This document shows, in pieces, positions 1 through 9,517 of a DNA stretch of 41,808 nt. Under the pieces are notes generated by a model, which worked only from the letters and a program-made list of their open reading frames with translations, was not told the DNA's origin and did no database searches. This DNA is from Candidatus Poseidonia sp. (lineage in GTDB: Archaea > Thermoplasmatota > Poseidoniia > Poseidoniales > Poseidoniaceae). The DNA is taken from NCBI GenBank assembly GCA_030828165.1, contig JAURDA010000005.1, positions 25,076-66,883 on the forward strand. The letters run 5' to 3'. Position numbers and translations under genes: made by a program. The first letter of the stretch is position 1. The number at the start of each line of letters is the position of its first letter.

Positions 1-66
1 TTTGCGCATCGTACGGGCGCGATGGACAAGGGAGTGAATCTGAGGAGACATCATCCCTTCCGACCC

Positions 67-74
67 TATTTGAA
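67..74 (+). promoter_or_regulatory. Candidate TATA box of the AddB-like gene
   Basis: The octamer TATTTGAA is centred 25.5 bases before an in-frame GTG at 96. The same kind of box occurs at almost identical spacing before five other genes in the window, which fits leaderless archaeal transcription. Bases 1-66 show no gene that I can support. Confidence 0.4.
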
Positions 75-95
75 TCCTCTCTTGGGTTGGCACCC

Positions 96-3000
96 GTGCT
101 GGATGAATCGCGGCGCGTACCTTCAAGAAGCGTCGTAGCCGTTGAGGGGGCGAGGCTCAGCAAGATGTCCGCTCAACACCACGTTTCCTCGGAGTACGTC
201 CCGGCAGGGCGCGGCCCCCCGACCTGGTTGTCAAACGCTCTTCAGAGCCGGCCCTCGCTCAACGTGATCGTCGTTCATCCCAACGAACTTCATCGCCAAC
301 AAACCCTCGAGCGCCTGCATCAAGCCGGAGCAGAGGTTTCGCCGAACCTGCACCTCACGCTCAATCGGCTCGTCCGCCTCCTGCACACCGACTTGCGCCT
401 CCCCGTGCTACTGGACGACGATGCAAGCAACGGTTTGGCACTGCATGCCCGATGCATCAAGGCCGCCGAGGAAGGGCTGTTTCCCTTCCTTCATGTTCCA
501 GGGGTGGGGGCATGGACGATGGCAAAGACCCATCGGCTCCAACGCTTGCATGCCGAGTTGATGCACCTCCGCTGGCCCTTTGAGTGGGACAACGACCCCG
601 GAGCCGCCACCTATCATCGCCTCGTGCTCGAGCACCAAGCCGAGGTCGGTGGGACCTTGCCCGTTCTGGTGCTGCGGAGCGTTGTCGAGGCGCTCTCGAA
701 GGACGACGGCATCATGCCCTTTCACCTCAGCAGCATCGACGGTGTTGTGATGCTCAACACGGCCCCGGACTACACCGAGGTGGAGCAGGACCTCTTGCTG
801 GCCATTTCGAGGTTCAAACCGGTTCACCAACTCTTGTGCCCGGGATCTTTTCGCCTTGGCCATCACGGGGCTTACTTGGTTGACGAACCTCCGTGCACCG
901 AGGAAAGTCTTCCGTCATGGCTTCCACCTCATGAAGTGTGGACGCCCGCAGAAGACGGTTGGCGGACGCCGGTGAGTGATGAGCGAGAAACCGTCGTATC
1001 GCGCATCACGGTGGACGAACGAAACGACGTGATGATGGCTACCCAAACCCTCGTGCAGGCGTTTTGCTCAACAAGTCAGGGACCCGTCCTCATCATCGAC
1101 GGTTCCGCTCGTGAGCGCACCGATGCGTGGTCGAAGGCGCTGGCCGACATCGGCCTTCGCTGGGGGGGGCGTGCGAAAACGTTGGACGAACATCCTCTTC
1201 ACCACGCCTTGCTGCAAACCGCCCGGCTCGCTCAAGGCATGTCCGCGTGGTCGTTGTCCTCCCTTCAGCGCCTTTGGTTTTCCTCGACGCTGCCGGTGGT
1301 TGATGACATGTTTCCCCATCTCACGCATCCGGTGCACGAAGATTGGCGGCCCCGACCCGACCCGTCGGTATTGGAAGACTTGGCTCGTCAATTCCACGTC
1401 TTGGGGGGACCAGGAGCGATCGCCCGTTGGTTGGGGGTGCTCTCGAATGCCCGTCCTTCCTTTGCCGAGCGACGCCCCGATTTGAAACGGCAAACCCTCG
1501 AAGAGACCCAGTGGTGGCTGGCGTGCTTGCTGCGTGCATGGGCCCCCTTGCTCGCCCCTGAAGACCGCCACCTGCTCAAGGTCCAACCCGAGGGCTGCAG
1601 TTCAGGGGCTCCTTTGCCCCTCCCCGATTCCCCCGGTGACGGAAGGTCCTGGCTTGGTTGGTTGCTCAGCGTGATGGACGTCGAAGTCTTCTCGCAACGA
1701 CGCGTGCCTCACGATGTCGGTCTGGGAACCTTGCAAAACATCTTGGATTCGCTCCAAACCGTAACGACCCATCTTTCCCGATGCGGCCTTGAGATGCCGT
1801 TGGAAGGCAAAGGCTTCGTCGATGTTCTGGAGCATCTCGGCTCATCGGTGTCGATGAATCATCTGGCTTCGAAAACCGCCAACGTTCACGTCGTTTCGCC
1901 TGAGGATGCCTTGGGTTGCGAGGCCGAACTGATCGTTCTTGCAGGCCTTGATGTTGACGCATGGGGGATGCGGACTCCCGTTGTCCCTTGGTTGGACGCA
2001 GGCGCTCAAGTTCAGTTGGGCACGTTCCAAGCAGACCGTCTGGTTCGTCGAGGACGTCACCATCTTCGCCATCTGTTGAACGCAGCTCCGACCGTGGTCG
2101 TTCTCGATTCCACTCCCGAGGAAGGCGGTGGGCCAAGCGCTCCGCTGGCGGAATGGCTCAGCGACGTCCGCCGGACCGGGGCGTGGGCCGCCATGCGTGA
2201 ACCGCCAAGTTTCCTCACACCCGAGATGACCGAAGGCGAGAGCGAAGCTCGTCGTTTCCGCTGGGAAGTACGGGAGGAAGGCCACGGCAGTTGGCTCACC
2301 CCCGTCCGAAACATCGTGCAGACCGGGCCCTCGGGTCAACGGCGCTTGTCTCGGGGGCATTCCAAAGCCGATGTGCGACAACAACTCGGCATGGACTTGC
2401 ACGGTTTGCATCCCTTTGGGGATGGTCTCAACAACCCCACCTCCCTGTTTGACGGCTTTGAAGCGGCCGTCCAAGCGGACCGCTCACGAAGGCAACCGTC
2501 CCATCGGGATTTGGCCGAGGGCGAAACGTTGTCTTGGGAACACCGCTCCTCGATGCTGACGACCGACGGTGTTGTGCTTCGACCCACCAAAGCCGCCCTC
2601 GCCTCAGCCGGTGTTTTGGCTCCTGCCTGGCCTCACCTCGGGCACCGACCCGAAAAAGCGGTCTCGTTGGCGGTCGACCCACGGCCTCTGCCCCCGTACA
2701 CGGTTGACGATCTCCCGTTCCATCATCGATTTGGTCTGGACGCTGCGCCATACCGGCGAGAGGTTTGGTCGCCCAGTCGGCTGGAGGCGTGGCTCAAGTG
2801 CCCGCGTCAAGCATGGGTCAAACAATGCCTTTCGGCAGACGATGTGGAAGGGCTTGAGGCCGAAGACGTCGATGCGCGGACGCGGGGTCAAGTGGTTCAC
2901 GACGCTGAGGCCGCTTTGCTCGAAGGCCACGGCGTTCCAATGGGGGGCGAAATGGAGGAAGGGATTCTCCCGCTTCACCTCGGCCCGATGGGCGCAACTC

Positions 3001-3905
3001 CCAACGGGTGGGCGGCGATTCTCGGGTTCCTCCAGCGAGACGTCGCCTGGCTCGGGCGCAACAACGCCGTCTCCATTCATCGCACGCGTGATTTGGTCGA
3101 TGCGAGTCCCGAAGAATGGCAGGCCTTCTTGGAAGGCGAGATGGACTTGCCCCCGAGAGGGCGGCTTGCACGCATGCTTGCAGCCGACCTCGCGCTTCGC
3201 CATGCTGCACCCGTTGCGGTGGAATGGTCGCCCACCACCGAAACGGAGCGTTCGGTTGAGTTGGTGGCGCCGTCCGAAGACGACGGCATCGAGGGGCTTC
3301 GCTTGTTCGGCTACGCCGATCGCGTGGACGTGTTGGCCCTCACCGAGACGCAGGAAACGAAGCTTCGTGACCTTGGCGTTCTCGGTGATGCCTCTTTTGA
3401 CACCCCCTATCCGCTTGACGGCACACCCCGCACTGCCCAGCGACTTGTGGTGATTCGGGATTTGAAGACCGTGAACGGTCCGGCCCCGAAATACATCGGG
3501 TTGCGTCACACGCGCTGTTTGTTTGAGGACCTTCAGTTGGCCCTGTATGGTCGCGCATGGGAGTTGTTGCACCCCAACGACCGCGTCGTTGGTGTTGGGG
3601 CGTCCGAAATTGGAGAATCCACCGTGCACTACGTCGAGTTGGACAGCACCCTTGCCCCCATTGACGAGACCTTGGCCATCGGTGAACTCACCCGGTACTT
3701 CCCCCTTCACTTTCCCGCTGAGGACGACCAAGGAAGGACGATGTCATCGTTCCGACGCTGGATGGTCGAGCGGCTCAACGTGGCTCAACGGGCCGTAAAC
3801 ACCGCAGCCTCAGGCCACATCAACCCGACGCCGGGCACGCACTGCCAGTACTGTTCAATTTCAAGCTCCTGCGGAGCAGCCGTTGGTTTAGGAGGCGGGA
3901 ACTGA
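96..3905 (+). CDS. AddB-like helicase-nuclease subunit (PD-(D/E)XK, 4Fe-4S type)
   Basis: Likely the AddB/RexB-type subunit of a heterodimeric helicase-nuclease that resects double-strand DNA ends. The N-terminal ~850 residues have a UvrD/RecC-like layout but no Walker A motif, so this subunit probably does not hydrolyse ATP. A RecB-family nuclease domain fills the C-terminal third. It has SPSRLEAWLKCPRQAW around residue 895, then an Asp-x-Lys pair (D1122, K1124, in IRDLKT). Cysteines 902, 1250, 1253 and 1259 give the C...C-x2-C-x5-C pattern of the B. subtilis AddB iron-sulfur staple. The product is about 1269 residues, near the size of AddB. GTG 96 was chosen because of the TATA-like box 26 bases upstream; TTG 87 and ATG 165 are alternatives. 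The stop overlaps the next gene start by one base (TGATG), so the two are probably cotranscribed. The subunit assignment is inference; the nuclease domain is clear. Confidence 0.82.
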   Translation: MLDESRRVPSRSVVAVEGARLSKMSAQHHVSSEYVPAGRGPPTWLSNALQSRPSLNVIVVHPNELHRQQTLERLHQAGAEVSPNLHLTLNRLVRLLHTDLRLPVLLDDDASNGLALHARCIKAAEEGLFPFLHVPGVGAWTMAKTHRLQRLHAELMHLRWPFEWDNDPGAATYHRLVLEHQAEVGGTLPVLVLRSVVEALSKDDGIMPFHLSSIDGVVMLNTAPDYTEVEQDLLLAISRFKPVHQLLCPGSFRLGHHGAYLVDEPPCTEESLPSWLPPHEVWTPAEDGWRTPVSDERETVVSRITVDERNDVMMATQTLVQAFCSTSQGPVLIIDGSARERTDAWSKALADIGLRWGGRAKTLDEHPLHHALLQTARLAQGMSAWSLSSLQRLWFSSTLPVVDDMFPHLTHPVHEDWRPRPDPSVLEDLARQFHVLGGPGAIARWLGVLSNARPSFAERRPDLKRQTLEETQWWLACLLRAWAPLLAPEDRHLLKVQPEGCSSGAPLPLPDSPGDGRSWLGWLLSVMDVEVFSQRRVPHDVGLGTLQNILDSLQTVTTHLSRCGLEMPLEGKGFVDVLEHLGSSVSMNHLASKTANVHVVSPEDALGCEAELIVLAGLDVDAWGMRTPVVPWLDAGAQVQLGTFQADRLVRRGRHHLRHLLNAAPTVVVLDSTPEEGGGPSAPLAEWLSDVRRTGAWAAMREPPSFLTPEMTEGESEARRFRWEVREEGHGSWLTPVRNIVQTGPSGQRRLSRGHSKADVRQQLGMDLHGLHPFGDGLNNPTSLFDGFEAAVQADRSRRQPSHRDLAEGETLSWEHRSSMLTTDGVVLRPTKAALASAGVLAPAWPHLGHRPEKAVSLAVDPRPLPPYTVDDLPFHHRFGLDAAPYRREVWSPSRLEAWLKCPRQAWVKQCLSADDVEGLEAEDVDARTRGQVVHDAEAALLEGHGVPMGGEMEEGILPLHLGPMGATPNGWAAILGFLQRDVAWLGRNNAVSIHRTRDLVDASPEEWQAFLEGEMDLPPRGRLARMLAADLALRHAAPVAVEWSPTTETERSVELVAPSEDDGIEGLRLFGYADRVDVLALTETQETKLRDLGVLGDASFDTPYPLDGTPRTAQRLVVIRDLKTVNGPAPKYIGLRHTRCLFEDLQLALYGRAWELLHPNDRVVGVGASEIGESTVHYVELDSTLAPIDETLAIGELTRYFPLHFPAEDDQGRTMSSFRRWMVERLNVAQRAVNTAASGHINPTPGTHCQYCSISSSCGAAVGLGGGN

Positions 3906-6900
3906 TGATTCAATTCAACACCAGCCAACGGTTGGGATTGGACCTCGACCGCCACATCGCTTTGGATGCAGGTGCTGGTACGGGCAAGACCACCGTCATG
4001 GCCGAGCGCTATGTTCAGCACCTGATGGCCGCCCAACAGCGAGCAACCCTCGTCACACCCCTCGGACCTCGAACACCCTTGAGCGGCCACGGTGCCCTGC
4101 GAACACCCAAGCGAGAACGCACCGAGTTATCGCATTGGCCCGGGCTATTGCCTTCCGAAGTCGCCGCCATCACCTTCACGAGGAAATCCGCTGCGGAGTT
4201 GAAGGAACGAATCCGCCACCGCCTGTCCTTGAGTCGGGCAGCACCCTTGGCTCATGATGATGACGAAGGGATTCACGACCCTCGCCTGAGAAGCGAGGGC
4301 GACGTCGAGATGCTGCTCTCGGCGCTCGATGAAGCGCCCATCTCCACCATTGACGCCTTCCTCAACCAACTCGTGCTTCCGTTCATCGATTTGGTGGCTC
4401 TCTACCCGTCCAATCAACAGGTAACGGAGGAACGCGCACCGCTGATGTTGCGCGACACCTTGCATGCCGTTTGGCGAATACGCTCGGTGGACGATGCCCG
4501 AGAAGCGGGCGTGCTCAACCACCACGACGCCTTCCTCGAATCAAGAACCCGCTTGGTCGCACGTCTGGGCGGTCAAGATCAGGCCGAGGTGGTGCTCAAC
4601 GGTCTTTTGGGGCGCTCGCTCTTCGTTGAGCAATCTCACCGCTCCATGATACAACAAGCACAGGACATGGGCTTGGGCTGGAACGGACGGGGGCCCGCCC
4701 CCATCGAGGTCCTCTTGAACACCATCGCCGCACCGGTGGCCGACATTCTTCCCGAGTTCGTTGAAAGCGTGGCCCATCAACTGCGAGGGTGGCTGGATGA
4801 GTTTGCGCCCTACCACGCCTCCTGCGTGACACCCGCAGAAACCGAAACCGTCTTGACGCGCTACAACCACCTGCGTCGGGTCCTTTCCAGTCCACCCTCG
4901 GATGAGCCTGGCGAGCAGTTGTCTTGGATGTGGCAAGTCTTCCTCGGGTTGGCGACCGGTTCAGGTCTCGTCAAATCCCAATGCACCTTTTTCCCCCGCG
5001 GGCACCTTCCGAGCGGAGATGAATGGCCTTCCGGTCTCTTGACGAAATCCAACGTACGGGGGATGCCGGGCGCCGATAAAGATGCGCTCTACGCACGGGC
5101 TGCAGCGCGGCTGCCACCGTTGCTCGAACGGTTGAACTCGACCGACGGGACCCTGATTCGTCTTCTTGCACGTTCGGCTTTCTTGCTCTCACCGGGCACG
5201 GGGTTTGACGGCATGCCGCTCGATTGCCCGCTCCGCCTTGACCCGCTTGAGGAACCGCTCCCGCTCGAGCCGACGGATCGGGAGATGTACGTCACCTCTT
5301 CCTTGCAAACCGAGGTCCTGAGCGATCTCATGGTTCTTCACACCGGTTGCCAGCAAATTTTGGCGAGGAGAAAATCGCTTGACGGTATGCATGATTTTGA
5401 CGATATGCAACGCTTTGCTGCCGACCTTTTGCTCGCCCGATGTCCCGATGTCTGCCGTCACCTCTACCCTCCCGAGGTCATCGATGTGCTCGACGGCCTC
5501 GGTGACGAGCCGTGGAGCGACGTCCACGTTTCCCGTGCGCTGACGATGCTGAACGACCGACCACAACTCCAAGAGGACCTCCAGCGCCGGTTTTCCATTC
5601 TCAGCGAGCTCCGCCGTCAATACAGGGCGTTCATCATCGACGAATACCAGGACACCAACCCGTCGCACTATCGTTTGCTGGCTCGCCTCTGGGGACGGCG
5701 AAGGCGAGAGAGTGACGACCCGGAACGGCCCTTTGGTCCGTGGGACCCGACCGTTTGCATCGTTGGTGACATGAAGCAGAGCATCTACAGGTTCCGGCAA
5801 GCAGAAGTTTCCGTGATGCGGCGTGCCGTGGCCGCCATTCGTGCGTTCAACGCCATGGAGTTTGGCGATACGCGGCTCGACCACCTCCGGCATCCCGGTT
5901 GCGGTCGTGACCCAAGACCGGTGGGTGCTGGTGGTGAAACGGGCTCGTTCTCCAACGAACACACCGGAGAGGGTTCGGCTCCGTACACCCACGTACCGTT
6001 CGCCGACGAGGACGATACGACCTTCCCTTCCATCACCGGAGAACGTCTGGTTCGTCGGACGGAAGGTCACGTTGACTTGACTTCGAACCATCGAACACGC
6101 CACGATTTGATGGAGACCATGAACGACATGTTCGACGAAGTTTTCCATCCACGCCACCACGAACTCCCCGGCGACTGGCACGCCGAAGCGCAGCGTTTGC
6201 GGCCGGCCCGTTTGTTGGAAGACCCGGGTGTCTTCGAGTGGCTTTTGCCCATCGCCGGCCCGGTCACGGCCGCTCCGCTTGACCTCGATGAAGCGGTCGA
6301 TGCCTTCCAAGACCCGTCGGCCACCTCGGTTCAGCGGGAGCATCAACTGCTCGCCGACCGGCTTCATGCGCTCCTTCAGCACGCTCCGACACGAGTATGG
6401 GATGCAACCAACGCCGGCTGGCGGACCGTTGGTGAGCAAGGTCCCGAAGTTCGTCCACAGGACATCATGATCCTCGTCAACTCGCGAAAGCACCTTCCGG
6501 ATTTGGTCGAACGACTTCGTGGGCGAAACATCCCGGTAATGGCGGACCGGCAAGGCTTGTTGCTCGCCCAACCTGTGGTTCAACCGCTGATGGCCCTGCT
6601 CGCCTTGATGGCCCGCCCAAGCGCTCGTTCCTCGGCTTTCGTCCTCGCTCGCTCACCCGTCATCGGCATGACCGAGCGACAGGTCCAGAATGCGCTCGTG
6701 GCGACGCCAGCCGGGCAGAGTCTCTGGCCCGCTCTTCTCGAGCATGCTCCGACCGAACCCGTTCGGGCGTTGCTGAACGACCTCCATCGCCTGATCCAAT
6801 GGGGGGCGGTTTACGATGCGTTTGACGCCGTTTTGGACCGGTCCGATCTCCTCGTCGCCTACCCCGACGATGCTCAACGCCAGTTTGCCGAGGCTTGGTT

Positions 6901-8821
6901 GACGATGGTTCACGGCATCGGCAAAGAGACCGGGCACGATGTTTCGGCCATGCAGCGACGGATGGTCGACATTCAAGGCTTGGAAAACAAAGGTCCCCAA
7001 GCCATCGCAAAAGCGGACGCTTCATCGGTCCAAATCATGACCATCCACGGCTCAAAGGGACTCCAAGCCCCCGTCGTGGTCGTTTCGGGCTTGTTCAGCG
7101 CAGGCATGGCCGATGCGAGCATGGCGGTGTCCGACAACGTGCTTGTCACCCCTCAGGTGGTGGCCGGTCGAATACAGCCGTGGCGGGCCCGGGAACGGCC
7201 TGCGGACGGTCTGTGGTCGTTTGCGACGGAGATGAACAAGGCCCAAGACAAAGCGGAACTGCGACGAAAATTCTACGTCGCCTTGACCCGGGTGAGGGAC
7301 CGGCTCATCATCACGGGTTCTCCCGGCAAGCAGTCCACCTTTGATGAGGAAACGGGAGCCCTTGCCGTTCGTCTTCAACCGGACCCTCGGACCATGGGCA
7401 AAATGCTCGTTGAAGGGTTGCGCAGGGCGGCATGGTGTGCGGGTGATGGGGCGGCTCCTTGGCTGAGTGAAGGCGAGGTTGATGCCGCTGACCTACCGTT
7501 GTTTACGCCTCTGAAAACCATGACACCGCTCGACCCCGCTCGTTTGCTTGACGAGGCTCCGTTGGGCGTTGACGGTGTGCGTGGTCTTCGGGTGTACCAT
7601 CATCCGAGGTGCTTTGACCCAACACCTCCGCGTTCGGCTCAGTTGCGTGCGCGTGAATTGGCGGTGCACCTGGCGACAGGCCCCCATCGGCCCGCCCCGT
7701 CCCCTCCCCGCTTGCAGGTGGTGGAAACCCTGCAGGGGGCGGCGCACCATTTGGATTCAACCTCAGCGTGCCAGCGGAGGTATTGGCTTGAGCACGTGAA
7801 CGGCTGGACGCCGGAACCCTTCCGCCTCCCGTCCTCGGAACTGGCCGAACATCGCGACGGGACGTGGCCCAAACCCACCGAATTCGGGTTGATGATGCAT
7901 CGCGTGATGGAAATAGGGTTGCAAAATCCGTTGAAGTTCGTTGAAGGTGCTCCTTCGTTGGGCCCGTCGTGGAAACACGCCTCCGAAGACGACTTGGCCT
8001 CGTCAACCACCGTCGCCCGTGTGATGAACGAATTTGGTTACGGTCTTGAGCAGGACGAAGGCACCGACCCCGCTCGGTGGAGGGACCGGTTGATGGATCT
8101 CGGCCGCCTCATCGATGATGGCGTGCTTGGGCGCTGGACGCAGGGCGAGGAACTCCACGGATGGACCCTTGAGGCCGTCCGAACCGAATTGCCTTTCTTC
8201 CACCGAGAGCGGTTGGCGATGGACGATGCGACGATGCGCGAACTGGTCCCGCTCACCACCGGTTCGTCGGACGTGCAAGCCGTCAACATGGATTTCAGCG
8301 GCCGAGCCGATTTGGTGCTGGCGCTCGCCAACAGCGACGGTGAAGGGGCGCTCCAAGTGGTCGACCTGAAAACCAAAGGATGCCTGAAGGATTTCAACGC
8401 CCAAGACGCCGCCTCCGGTCACCCTCTTCAAGCCGTTCCTCCGACCGAACTCTCGCTCTTCCCCGAATCGGAGGCCGAGGAGGAACTTCTGGCCGAACAT
8501 GAACTCCAACTGACGCTGTATTCCGTGGCCTTGGAAGCGATGGAGGAAGCGAAACCGGAGAACGAACGTCGCCGAGTGTTACCACCGGCCTTGCTCGTGG
8601 GGGCGAACGGGCGCCTGATTCAACTCACGCAAACGAGGTTTGAGCTTGCGAAAGACGTTCTCCGCAACCACCTCAAGTGGCGCACTGCGGTTCATCTCAA
8701 CCCCGCTTTGCCCGTGCCCCCTCGATTGGGGGCGGGGGCGAAGGCGTGCACGATGTGTCCGTTTTACCGCGGCGATTTGCGCCGCTGCGGTCCCGAGGGG
8801 GAGCCGTTGGGTTTCAGATGA
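3905..8821 (+). CDS. AddA/RecB-like UvrD-family helicase with C-terminal nuclease
   Basis: ATP-dependent superfamily 1A helicase with a RecB-type nuclease, the presumed motor partner of the preceding gene. Motifs in order: Walker A AGAGTGKT (~residues 22-29), Walker B IIDEYQDTN (~577), VGDMKQSIYRFR (~619), TSNHRT (~725), MTIHGSKGLQAP (~1043) and YVALTRVRDRL (~1123). The C-terminal PD-(D/E)XK domain has FSGRADLV, VVDLKTKG (D1487, K1489) and a following ELQLTLYS helix. It also has C1289 and a terminal C1615-x2-C1618-x9-C1628, again an iron-sulfur-like arrangement. In B. subtilis AddAB the cluster is described only in AddB, so a second cysteine set is unusual. At 1638 residues it is longer than typical AddA (~1230), with insertions between the early helicase motifs. 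The gene ends in an 8-base convergent overlap with the methyltransferase gene. Confidence 0.88.
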   Translation: MIQFNTSQRLGLDLDRHIALDAGAGTGKTTVMAERYVQHLMAAQQRATLVTPLGPRTPLSGHGALRTPKRERTELSHWPGLLPSEVAAITFTRKSAAELKERIRHRLSLSRAAPLAHDDDEGIHDPRLRSEGDVEMLLSALDEAPISTIDAFLNQLVLPFIDLVALYPSNQQVTEERAPLMLRDTLHAVWRIRSVDDAREAGVLNHHDAFLESRTRLVARLGGQDQAEVVLNGLLGRSLFVEQSHRSMIQQAQDMGLGWNGRGPAPIEVLLNTIAAPVADILPEFVESVAHQLRGWLDEFAPYHASCVTPAETETVLTRYNHLRRVLSSPPSDEPGEQLSWMWQVFLGLATGSGLVKSQCTFFPRGHLPSGDEWPSGLLTKSNVRGMPGADKDALYARAAARLPPLLERLNSTDGTLIRLLARSAFLLSPGTGFDGMPLDCPLRLDPLEEPLPLEPTDREMYVTSSLQTEVLSDLMVLHTGCQQILARRKSLDGMHDFDDMQRFAADLLLARCPDVCRHLYPPEVIDVLDGLGDEPWSDVHVSRALTMLNDRPQLQEDLQRRFSILSELRRQYRAFIIDEYQDTNPSHYRLLARLWGRRRRESDDPERPFGPWDPTVCIVGDMKQSIYRFRQAEVSVMRRAVAAIRAFNAMEFGDTRLDHLRHPGCGRDPRPVGAGGETGSFSNEHTGEGSAPYTHVPFADEDDTTFPSITGERLVRRTEGHVDLTSNHRTRHDLMETMNDMFDEVFHPRHHELPGDWHAEAQRLRPARLLEDPGVFEWLLPIAGPVTAAPLDLDEAVDAFQDPSATSVQREHQLLADRLHALLQHAPTRVWDATNAGWRTVGEQGPEVRPQDIMILVNSRKHLPDLVERLRGRNIPVMADRQGLLLAQPVVQPLMALLALMARPSARSSAFVLARSPVIGMTERQVQNALVATPAGQSLWPALLEHAPTEPVRALLNDLHRLIQWGAVYDAFDAVLDRSDLLVAYPDDAQRQFAEAWLTMVHGIGKETGHDVSAMQRRMVDIQGLENKGPQAIAKADASSVQIMTIHGSKGLQAPVVVVSGLFSAGMADASMAVSDNVLVTPQVVAGRIQPWRARERPADGLWSFATEMNKAQDKAELRRKFYVALTRVRDRLIITGSPGKQSTFDEETGALAVRLQPDPRTMGKMLVEGLRRAAWCAGDGAAPWLSEGEVDAADLPLFTPLKTMTPLDPARLLDEAPLGVDGVRGLRVYHHPRCFDPTPPRSAQLRARELAVHLATGPHRPAPSPPRLQVVETLQGAAHHLDSTSACQRRYWLEHVNGWTPEPFRLPSSELAEHRDGTWPKPTEFGLMMHRVMEIGLQNPLKFVEGAPSLGPSWKHASEDDLASSTTVARVMNEFGYGLEQDEGTDPARWRDRLMDLGRLIDDGVLGRWTQGEELHGWTLEAVRTELPFFHRERLAMDDATMRELVPLTTGSSDVQAVNMDFSGRADLVLALANSDGEGALQVVDLKTKGCLKDFNAQDAASGHPLQAVPPTELSLFPESEAEEELLAEHELQLTLYSVALEAMEEAKPENERRRVLPPALLVGANGRLIQLTQTRFELAKDVLRNHLKWRTAVHLNPALPVPPRLGAGAKACTMCPFYRGDLRRCGPEGEPLGFR

Positions 8822-9497
8822 CCGCCGGTTTTGAGGCGGTGAGCACCAAGGTCCCGCTCCACCCTTCCTTCGCGCCAACCTGCTGTGTGTGAACATCAAC
8901 GAACCCGACCTCGTTCAACCCTTGAATCCAGTCCTCGATGGACAAGGTCGTCATGTGAACGTGGAGGGAAACGCCCCAATCCAGGCTGGAGGGGTTTTCG
9001 AGGTAGTGGTCAACGCCGATGACGATTTTACCGCCGGGTTTCATCCATCGTTGGTACACTTCGCCGAGGAACGCAACGGGCTCGTGAAGGTAGTACAAGC
9101 ATTCCATGGTGTGGACCAAATCCACCGGTTCCGACGGGCTCCAATCAGGCAACATCGCTTCAACATAATCGCCGTTCGGATCGACCTCCCGGGCTTTCTG
9201 AATCATCGAGGGTGCGCCGTCCACGCCCGAGGCGTGGTCGCACAGGGGATGCGCTGCAAGTTTTCGCACCACCCAGCCGTTGCCGCATCCGATATCAATC
9301 GCGGTGAACGGGGCCGTTACGCCGTCGAGCAGGTGCTCGAGCATGACCGATACGCTTGGCGTGTGGCCGCGTTCCATGCCCTCGTCTCGTCCGTTATCGG
9401 CCCACTCGCTGAACAGTTCTGTGGCCTCTCGTTGCCCCATGTCTACGGGCCGTCTTCGGTCGTCCATGAACCTGTTCACAGCGAAAGGAAGATGCAC
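8814..9497 (-). CDS. Class I SAM-dependent methyltransferase
   Basis: A soluble class I (Rossmann-fold) methyltransferase of up to 227 residues. Motif I, AIDIGCGNGWV, binds S-adenosylmethionine, and an acidic residue in GVDGAPSMI follows at the end of strand two. The middle contains VDLVHTMECLYYL, typical of the motif IV/post-motif II region, and then FLGEVYQRWMKPGGKIVIG, the usual post-catalytic hairpin. The substrate cannot be read from the sequence; the general look is of the methyltransferase 11/25 group acting on small molecules, lipids or quinones. The start is uncertain: ATGs lie at 9497, 9467 and 9440, and the first would leave only 20 bases to the divergent peptidase gene. No clear promoter box was found. 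Its C-terminus overlaps the helicase gene end by 8 bases. Confidence 0.8.
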   Translation of the reverse strand: MHLPFAVNRFMDDRRRPVDMGQREATELFSEWADNGRDEGMERGHTPSVSVMLEHLLDGVTAPFTAIDIGCGNGWVVRKLAAHPLCDHASGVDGAPSMIQKAREVDPNGDYVEAMLPDWSPSEPVDLVHTMECLYYLHEPVAFLGEVYQRWMKPGGKIVIGVDHYLENPSSLDWGVSLHVHMTTLSIEDWIQGLNEVGFVDVHTQQVGAKEGWSGTLVLTASKPAVI

Positions 9498-9517
9498 GCC
9501 TTCGGTGTGGAGAGTTT

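Noticed and set aside
1-86. A gene fragment at the left edge
   Set aside because: No frame shows convincing coding character over this short stretch; it is best read as promoter region.
5189-6583. A 464-codon reverse reading frame opposite the AddA-like helicase
   Set aside because: It covers helicase motifs on the other strand and has no coherent domain pattern.
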